A stretch of DNA of 64,000 nucleotides, from assembly GCF_040869045.1 (NCBI RefSeq), contig NC_090319.1:18618314-18682313 (forward strand). The letters run 5' to 3'. A program made the translations under genes and the position numbers. The notes beneath the pieces are model-generated. The model made no database searches. It saw only the letters and a program-made list of their open reading frames with translations, and had not been told where the DNA came from. This document shows, one piece after another, positions 55,401 to 64,000 of the stretch. Numbering within the stretch: the stretch's first letter is position 1; each line of letters opens with the position of its first letter. This DNA is from Eurosta solidaginis. Taxonomy: Eukaryota; Arthropoda; Insecta; Diptera; Tephritidae.

Positions 55401-57179
55401 GATCATTTGGTGTCCCTTCCGGCATCATTTCTGGATGGTTTTTGGGATTCGTCCGGCATCCCGTCGGGTTCATTTCGGGACTTTTTCTCGACTGATACGG
55501 GATCATTTGCGGGCCCTTTCGGCATCATTTCTAGATAGTTGTCGGGATCCGTTCGGGATCCCGTCAGGGTCTTTTCAGAACTATTAGGTGATCATTTGAG
55601 GACATTTCCGGCATCATTTCTGGATAGTTTTCGGGATCCTTTCGGGGTCCAGTCAGGGTCATTTCGGGACTTTTTCGGGATCATTTAGAGATGGCTTTCA
55701 GGATTCGTCCGGGAACCCGTCAGGGTAATTTCTGAACTTTTCCGAGACTATTTCGGGATAATTTTGGGATCTTCCCAAGATCATTTCTGGATGGATTTTG
55801 GGATCAGTCCGGGATGCCGTCAGGGTCATTTTGCTATTAGGTGATCATTTGAGGACCCTTCCGGCATCACTTCTGGATGGTTTTCGGTATCAGATCAGGA
55901 TCCCCTCGGAATCATTGCGGGACTTTTTCGGGATCATTTGGGGTCCCTCCCAAGATCATTTCTGGATGGATTTCGGGATCTGTCCGGGATCCCGTCAGGG
56001 TCATACAGGGGTGCGTTCGAGATCCCGTCAGGGTCATTTCGGGACTTCTTCGGGACTATATCGGGATCATTTCTGGATGGTTTATGGGATCCGTCCATGA
56101 CCCCTCAAGGGTCATTTCGGGACTATTAGGTGATCATTTGAGGACCTTTCCGGCATCACTTCTGGATGATTTTCGGTATCCGTTCGGGATCCCGTCGAAA
56201 TCAATGCGGGACTTTTACGGAATCATTTGGGATTCCTTCCGGCATCATTTCTGGATGGTTTTCGGGATTTGTCCGGGATCCCGTCGGGGTTATTTCGGGA
56301 CCTTTTCGGAGCTAATAAGGGATCATTTGGGGATTATCTAGGGGTCGTTTCGTGACTTTTTCTGTATTATTTCGGGATCATTTTGGGACTCTTTCGGCAT
56401 AATTTCTTGATTGTTTGCCGGATCCATCAGGGTCATTTCGGGACCATTTTGGGATCATTTGGGGACCCTTCCGAGATCATTTCTGGATCCGTCCGGGATG
56501 CCGTAGGAGCCATTTCGGGATTTTTTGTTACTTTTCCGGGATAGTTTTTGCACCCTTCCGGGATCATTTCTGGATCTGTGCGGCATCCCATCTGGGTCAA
56601 TTCCGGACTATTTCGGGATCATTTTGGAATCCTTCCGGAATCATTTCTGTATGGTTTTCGCGATCCATCGTGGATCCCCTCGGAGCCATTTCGGAACTTT
56701 TTCTGGAGTTAGTCGGGATAATTTAGGGACCCTTCCTGGATATTTTCTGGATGGTTTTTGAGATCCGCCCGGGAGCCCGTCAGAGTCATTTCGGAACCTT
56801 TTCGGGATCATTTTGGAACACCTTCAGGGATCATTTCTGTGTGGTTCTCTGGATACGTCTAGAATCGTGTCGCTCTCATTTCGGGTTTTTTTGGGACTAT
56901 TCGGGGAACTTTTGGAGACCCTTTCGGGGCATTTCTGGATGGTTTTCGGGATCCGTCCGCGATAGCGTTTGCGTCATTTCGTAGCTTTTTCTGGATAATT
57001 TCGGGATCATTTGGGATCCTATCAGGTTATCAGCTCATTTAGTCCGTTTTTTTACTCAATTACAAAAATAAAATGCATTAGACAGAAAACAAAATTTTAA
57101 ACAGATAATAAGCAGGCTAACGCGAATAGCCCATATATTTAAAATTTTCCTTGCGGACGGGGCCGCGGGTAAAGGCTAG
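52434..57179 (+). mobile_element. Helitron-like satellite carrier, copy 3, joined to copy 2
   Basis: It begins right after the CTAG of copy 2 with TATATTATAAATGGCAAAGT, without the TCTAA start of copies 1, 2 and 4. It ends in the same hairpin and CTAG (57176-57179). Length 4746 bp. Differences from copy 2 are rare point changes (for example at 52728, GCCTACACGG against GGCTACACGG). Confidence 0.8.
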
Positions 57180-57618
57180 TCTATCTATAAATCTTATAAA
57201 ATAAAGTCGCTAAATGCCATGAATGCACATAACTTCACACAGAATGCTCCGATTTTAAAACGGTTTTTTGCATTTGAAAGCTTAGCTACGTGAGATGGTA
57301 CAGTTAATATAATTTGAAGGTATATATTATAGGGGCGTGTCAAATTGCCAAAATGTAGTAAAAAATCATAAAATTTTTGTTTACACAGCTATAACTCATA
57401 AACGGATGGATGGATTTAAAAAATTCTACTTTTCAGTAAAACTTTGAAATATTTGCCTTCGATATGCATCAAAAAAAATACTTGATTCCTTTCTTATATA
57501 AGCCTAATTGTTTAAACAAAAGTAACATTTAATCAAAAAATGCGTAGTGTGTTTGTTCGTTGTGAACTGTCAGCGCTAATTGCTTCTGAGTGAGTCTTGA
57601 TGCGACACATACATCTAA
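57180..57618. other. Spacer between copies 3 and 4
   Basis: It begins TCTATCTATAAATCTTATAA and includes TAACTCATAAACGGATGGATGG-like sequence, reminiscent of other dispersed repeats. No gene. The minus-strand open frame that crosses into copy 4 is repeat translation. Confidence 0.45.
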
Positions 57619-60600
57619 TCTAATATATATTATAAATGGGAAAGTTTGGATGTTAAGATGTTTGGATGTTTGGATGTTTGGATGTTTGGATGTTTGGATG
57701 TTTGGATGTTTGTCCAGACGTTTGTCTTTGTGACTCAATAACGCAAGAACGGCTGGACCGATTTGGATGAAATTTTGCACACATATAGCCAATAGTCTAG
57801 AAGGATCTACTAGCTATATATTTTTCAAAAGGGGCGTGGTCCCCGCCCCCTAGGAACAGTTATAAATTAATTATTATATTTTTTCGTCTTTGCGACTGAA
57901 TCACGCCAGAATGGCTACACGGATTTTGATGAAATTTGGGACACAGACAGTAGTCTACTAGCGAAATTTTTTTCGAACATGGAAAGAGGGGTGGGGGTCC
58001 CACGACCCCTTCGAGAAATTATTTTTCATAATTTTTACACATTATAACTTTACGTATACTGGCCTTCACCAATATCACAGACTCAAGGGGTCAAATAAGT
58101 CGAGGGCTTACAAAGTAAGCAGTGATACCCTCCGCCCGCCCCCCTTTATCTCTCCTCTGGTGTAAAATCCATAAATTGTTATAACTCAATCTAAATTTTC
58201 TCCTAAATCAATAGTTTTTGGTATCTGGTACATGCAGAAAGAGATCTAGACAATTTTGGAGGAACGATCAGTGGTCCTCTCCTCTACTCCCGCCATCCGC
58301 CCTCCATCAATTGTTTTTATTAGCACGCTTTTATTAGCTTTACCTGTATGTTTCTATCTAACTTTTTATTCGCTCCAATGCGCATGCTGCCTTATTAACA
58401 TGGTTTTCTAATTAGCTTCACCTTATTTGTAATCCCGTAAGGGTCATATCGAGACCCTTCCGGGATCATTTCTAGATGGTTTTCGGGATCGGTCCGGGAT
58501 TACGCCGGGGTAATTTCGGGACTTTTTCGGGACTATTTCGGGATGATTTTGGGACCCTTCCGGGATCATTTCTGTATAGTTTACGGGATCCGTCCGGGAT
58601 CCCGTCGGGGTTATTTTGGAACATTTTCGGGACTATTCCGGAATCATTTCGGGACTATTTCGCGATCATTTGGGGACCCTTCCGGCATCATTTCTGGATG
58701 GTTTTCGGGATCCGTGCGGGATCTCGTCGGGTTCATATGGGGACTTTTTCGGGATCATTTGGGGGCTCTTCCGGCATCATTTCTGGATGGTTTTCAGGAT
58801 CCGTCCGGGATATCGTCGGGGTCATTTGGGGACTTTTTCGGGATCATTTGGGGGCTCTTCCGGCAACATTTGTGGATGGTTTTCGGGATCCGTCCGGGAT
58901 CTCGTCGGGGTCATTTGGGGACTTTTTCGGGATCATTTTGGGGCTCATCCAGCATCATTTCTGGATGGTTTTCGGGATCCGTCCGGGATCCCGTCGGGGT
59001 CATTTCGGGACTTTTTCGCGACTAATACGGGATCATTTGGGAACCCTTTCGGCATCATTTCTGGATGGTTTTCGGGATCCGTCCGGGATCCCGTCGGGGT
59101 CATTTCGGGTCTTTTTCGCGACTAATACGGGATCATTTGGGAACCCTTTCGGCATCATTCCTGGATGGTTTTCGGGATCCGTCCGGGATCCCATTAGGGT
59201 AATTTCGGGACTATTAAGGGATCATTTGGGAACCTTTCCGGCATCATTTCTGGATAATTTTCGGGATCCGTCCGGGATGCCGACGAGGTCATTTCGGGAC
59301 TATTTCGGGATCATTTGGGATACCTACAGGCATCATTTCTGGATGGTTTTTGGGATTCGTCCGGGATCCCGTCGTGGTCCTTTCGGGACTTTTTTTCGGC
59401 TAATACGGGATCATTTGCTGACCCTTTCGGCATCATTTCTGGATAGTTGTCGGGATCCCGTCACGGTCATTTCGGGACTATTAGGGGATCATTTGAGGAC
59501 CTTTCCGGCATCATTTCTGTATTGTTTTCGGAATCCTTTCGGGATCCCGTCAGGGTCATTTTGGGACTTCTTCGGGGCTAATACGGGATCATTTGGGGAT
59601 CCTCTAGGGGTCGTTTCGTGACTTTTTCTGTTTTATTTCGGGATCATTTGGGGACCCTTCCGGCATAATTTCTTGATGGTTTGGCGGATCCATCAGGGTC
59701 ATTTCGGGACCATTTTGGGATCATTTGGTGACCCTTCCGAGAACATTTCTGGATCCGTCCGGGATGCCGTAGGAGCCATTTCGGGATTTTTTGTTACTTT
59801 TCCGGGATAGTTTTTGGACCCTTCCGGGATCATTTCTGGATCTGTGCGGGATCCCATCTGGGTCATTTCCGGACTATTTCGGGATCATTTTGGGATCCTT
59901 CCGTAATCATTTCTGTATGGTTTTCGCGATCCGTCGTTGATTCCCTCGGAGCCATTTCGGAACCTTTTCTGGAGTATGTCGGGGTCATTTGGGGACTTTT
60001 TCGGGATCATTTGGGGCTCTTCCGGCATCATTTCTGGATGGTTTTCGGGATGCGTACGGGATCTCGTCGGGGTCATTTGGGGACTTTTTCGGGATCATTT
60101 GGGGGCTCTTCCGGCATCATTTCTGGATGGTTTTCGGGATCCGTCCGGGATATCGTCTGGGTCAATTGGGGACTTTTTCGGGATCATTTGGGGGCTCTTC
60201 CGGCATCATTTCTGGATGGTTTTCGGGATCCGTCCGGGATCCCATCAGGGTAATTTCGGGACTATTAGGGGATCATTTGTGGATCTTTCCGGCATCATTT
60301 CTGGATAATTTTCGGTATCCGTCCGGGATGCCGACGAGGTCATTTCGGGATTATTTCGGGATCATTTGGGATACCTACCGGCATCATTTCTGGATGGTTT
60401 TTGGGATTCGTCCGGGATCCCGTCGGGGTCATTTCGGGACTTTTTCTCGACTAATACGGGATCATTTGCGGACCCTTTCGGCATAATTTCTGGATAGTTG
60501 TCGGGATACGTTCGGGATCCCGTCACGGTCATTTCGGAACTATTAGGGGATCATTTGAGGACCTTTCCGGCATCATTTCTGGATAGTTTTTGGAATCCTT

Positions 60601-62946
60601 TCGGGATCCCGTCAGGGTCATTTCGGGGCTTTTTCGGGATCATTTAAGGATGGCTTTCAGGATTCGTCCGGGAACCCGTCAGGGTAATTTCTGGACTTTT
60701 CCGAGACTATTTCGGGATCATTTTGGGACCTTCCCAAGATCATTTCTGGATGGATTTCGGGATTTGTCCGGGATGCCCTCAGGGCCATTTTGGGACTATT
60801 AGGTGAGCATTTGAAGACCGTTCCGGCATCACTTCTGGATGGTTTTCGGTATCCGTTCAGATTCCCGTCGGAATAATTGCGGGACTTTTTCGGTATCATT
60901 GGGGTCCCTTCCGACATCATTTCTGGATGGTTTTTGGGATTCGTCCGGCATCCCGTCGGGGTCATTTCGGGACTTTTTCTCGACTAATACGGGATCATTT
61001 GCGGGCCCTTTCGGTATCATTTCTGGATAGTTGTCGGGATCCATTCGGGATCCCGTCAGGGTCTTTTCGGAACTATTGGGAGATCATTTGAGGACCTTTC
61101 CGGCATCATTTCTGGTTAGTTTTCGGGATCCTTTCCGGGTCCCATCAGGGTCATTTCGGGACTTTTTCGGCATCATTTAAGATTGGTTTTCAGGATTCGT
61201 CCGGGATCCGTCAGGGTAATTTCTGGACTTTTCCCAGACTATTTCGGGATAATTTTGGGACCCTCCCAAGATCATTTCTGGATGGATTTCGGGATCTGTC
61301 CGGGATGCCGTCAGGGTCATTTTGGGACTATTAGGTAATCACTTGAGGACCTTTTCGGCATCACTTCTGGTTTTCGGTATCCGCTCAGGATCCCGTCGGA
61401 ATTATTGCGGGACTTTTTCGGGATCATTTGGTGTCCCTTCCGGCATCATTTCTGGATGGTTTTGGGATTCGTCCGGCATCCCGTCGGGTTCATTTCGGAC
61501 TTTTTCTCGACTAATACGGGATCATTTGCGGGCCCTTTCGGCATCATTTCTAGATAGTTGTCGGGATCCGTTCGGGATCCCGTCAGGGTCTTTTCGGAAC
61601 TATTAGGTGATCATTTGAGGACATTTCCGGCATCATTTCTGGATAGTTTTCGGGATCCGATCAGGATCCCCTCGGAATCATTGCGGGACTTTTTCGGGAT
61701 CATTTGGGGTCCCTCCCAAGATCATTTCTGGATGGATTTCGGGATTTGTCCGGGATCTCGTCAAGGTCATTTAGGGGTGCGTTCGAGATCCCGTCAGGGT
61801 CATTTCGGGACTTCTTCGGGACTATATCGGGATCATTTCTGGATGGTTTATGGGATCCGTCCATGACCCCTTAAGGGTCATTTCGGGACTATTAGGTGAT
61901 CATTTGAGGACCTTTCCGGCATCACTTCTGGATGATTTTCGGTATCCGTTCGGGATCCCGTCGTAATCAATGCGGGACTTTTACGGAATCACTTGGGATT
62001 CCTTCCGGCATCATTTCTGGATGGTTTTCGGGATTTGTCCGGGATCCCGTCGGGGTTATTTCGGGACCTTTTCGGGGCTAATACGGGATCATTTGGGGAT
62101 CCTCTAGGGGTCGTTTCGTGACTTTTTCTGTATTATTTCGGGATCATTTTGGGACCCTTTCGGCATAATTTCTTGATGGTTTGCCGGATCCATCAGGGTC
62201 ATTTCGGGACCATTTTGGGATCATTTGGGGACCCTTCCGAGATCATTTCTGGATCCGTTCGGGATGCCGTAGGAACCATTTCGGGATTTTTTGTTACTTT
62301 TCCGGGATAGTTTTTGCACCCTTCCGTGATCATTTCTGGATCTGTGCGGGATCCCATCTGGGTCAATTCCGGACTATTTCGGGATCATTTTGGAATCCTT
62401 CCGGAATCATTTCTGTATGGTTTTCGCGATCCATCGTGGAATCCCCTCGGAGCCATTTCGGAACTTTTTCTGGAGTTAGTCGGGATAATTTAGGGACCCT
62501 TCCTGGATATTTTCTGGATGGTTTTTGAGATCCGCCCGGGAGCCCGTCAGGGTCATTTCGGAACCTTTTCGGGATCATTTTGGAACACCTTCAGGGATCG
62601 TTTCTGTGTGGTTCTCTGGATACGTCTAGAATCGTGTCGCTCTCATTTCGGGTTTTTTTGTTACTATTCGGGGAACTTTTGGAGACCCTTTCGGGGCATT
62701 TCTGGATGGTTTTCGGGATCCGTCCGCGATAGCGTTGGGGTCATTTCGTAGCTTTTTCTGGATAATTTCGGGATCATTTGGGATCCTATCAGGTTATCAG
62801 CTCATTTAGTTCTTTTTTTTACTCAATTACAAAAATAAAATGCATTAGACAGAAAACAAAATTTTAAACAGATAATAAGCAGGCTAACGCGAATAGCCCA
62901 TATATTTAAAATTTTCCTTGCGGACGGGGCCGCGGGTAAAGGCTAG
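57619..62946 (+). mobile_element. Helitron-like satellite carrier, copy 4 (long form)
   Basis: It starts TCTAATATATATTATAAATG and ends in the hairpin and CTAG (62943-62946). Length 5328 bp, 583 bp more than copy 1. Its satellite begins with about 0.78 kb of extra units (58500-59275) that copies 1-3 lack, while some units near 61.1-61.9 kb are shorter. Point differences from copies 1-3 are clearly more numerous (a few percent by eye). The 381-codon open frame at 58476-59621 is satellite, not a gene. Confidence 0.8.
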
Positions 62947-64000
62947 TATATATTATAAATGGGAAAGTTTGGATGTTAAGATGTTTGGATGTTTGGATGT
63001 TTGGATGTTTAGATGTTTGGATGTTTGGATGTTTGGATGTTTGGATGTTTGGATGTTTGTCCAGACGTTTGTCTTTGTGACTCAATAACGCAAGAACGGC
63101 TGGACCGATTTGGATGAAATTTTGCACACATATAGCCAATATTCTAGAAGGATCTACTAGCTATATATTTTTCAAAAGGGGCGTGGTCTCCGCCCCCTAG
63201 GAACAGTTATAATTTAATTATTATATTTTTTCGTCTTTGCGTCTGAATCACGCCAGAATGGCTACACGGATTTTGATGAAATTTGGGACACAGACAGTAG
63301 TCTACTAGCGAAATTTTTTTCGAACATGGAAAGAGGGGTGGGGGTCCCACGACCCTTCGAGAAATTATTTTTCATAATTTTTACACATTATAACTTTACG
63401 TATACTGGCCTTCACCAATATCACAGACTCAAGGGGTCAAATAAGTCGAGGGCTTACAAAGTAAGCAGTGATGTAAAATCCATAAATTGTTATAACTCAA
63501 TCTAAATTTTCTCCTAAATCAATAGTTTTCGGTATCTGGTACATACAGAACGAGATCTAGACAATTTTGGAGGAACGATCAGTGGTCCTCTCCTCTACTC
63601 CCGCCATCCGCCCTCCATCAATTGTTTTTATTAGCACGCTTTTATTAGCTTTACCTGTATGTTTCTATCTAACTTTTTGTTCGCTCCAATGCGCCTGCTG
63701 CCTTATTAACATGGTTTTATAATTAGCTTCACCTTATTTGTAATCCCGTAAGGGTCATATCGAGACCCTTCCGGGATCATTTCTGGATGGTTTTCGGGAT
63801 CGGTCCGGGATTACGCCGGGGTAATTGGGACTTTTTCGGGACTATTTCGGGATCATTTTGGGACCCTTCCGGGATCATTTCTGTATAGTTTACGGGATCC
63901 GTCCGGGATCCCGTCGGGGTTATTTTGGAACATTTTCGGGACTATTCCGGAATCATTTCGGGACTATTTCGCGATCATTTGGGGACCCTTCCGGCATCAT
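62947..64000 (+). mobile_element. Helitron-like satellite carrier, copy 5, cut by the window end
   Basis: It starts directly after the CTAG of copy 4 (TATATATTATAAATGGGAAA). It has the GGTCCGGGATTACGCCGGGG start of the satellite shared only with copy 4. It lacks ~30 bp (the CCCTCCGCCCGCCCCCCTTT area) near 63471. It continues beyond the window. Confidence 0.78.

Noticed and set aside
58476..59621. A 381-codon open frame and dozens of shorter ones between 42.8 and 62.8 kb
   Set aside because: They are translation of the ~89-bp satellite. The same DNA gives three alternating peptide motifs, one per frame, because the unit is not a multiple of three and contains few stops. There is no start context, no non-repeat domain, and the frames are not kept between copies.

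Overview
The window is gene-poor, AT-rich eukaryotic DNA, most likely from a higher fly (Diptera). Tephritid is my guess, not something the sequence proves. The pointers are a Copia element primed by the 3' end of initiator tRNA-Met, a Penelope-like element, pogo/Tigger, BEL/Pao and Ty3/Gypsy copies, short elements with (GGAC)n tracts that resemble dipteran mini-me/DINE-1 repeats, and two exons of an insect odorant receptor. Almost everything recognisable is mobile DNA.

1-22.1 kb: a large imperfect duplication. Segment A (about 3.39-12.95 kb) and segment B (about 14.76-21.41 kb) align along their length apart from private insertions and deletions. Broken BEL/Pao pol halves lie around segment A in permuted order (3' half at 1-1452, 5' half at 12953-14762). 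A 390-bp tandem repeat is present five times before A and once before B. A Penelope-like element interrupts A only, and B keeps the empty site. The Penelope copy has mirror-image terminal arms, each carrying a hammerhead-ribozyme-like core.

22.1-35.0 kb: two exons of an odorant receptor on the minus strand, then a nest of transposons. A ~620-bp element with long terminal inverted repeats was hit by a pogo/Tigger element, which was itself split inside its transposase frame by a complete, apparently intact Copia element. The same short element was also hit by a Ty3/Gypsy element with identical 192-bp LTRs whose reverse transcriptase has lost its catalytic box.

35.0-42.6 kb: short non-autonomous elements. 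There are mini-me/DINE-like copies with hairpin starts, a 130-bp tandem repeat in two places, two Helitron-like 3' ends, a possible tRNA-derived SINE, and one isolated open stretch that could be a host exon.

42.6-64.0 kb: five copies of one Helitron-like non-autonomous element (4.7-5.3 kb each). Each has a TC-type 5' end, an 8-bp minisatellite, a conserved ~0.7-kb block, about 3.8-4.3 kb of an ~89-bp satellite, and a 3' hairpin followed by CTAG. Copy 1 is inverted against copy 2, forming a ~9.8-kb palindrome. Copies 2-3 and copies 4-5 are joined directly head to tail. The many open frames there are satellite translation, not genes. This array is the strongest candidate for something undescribed.
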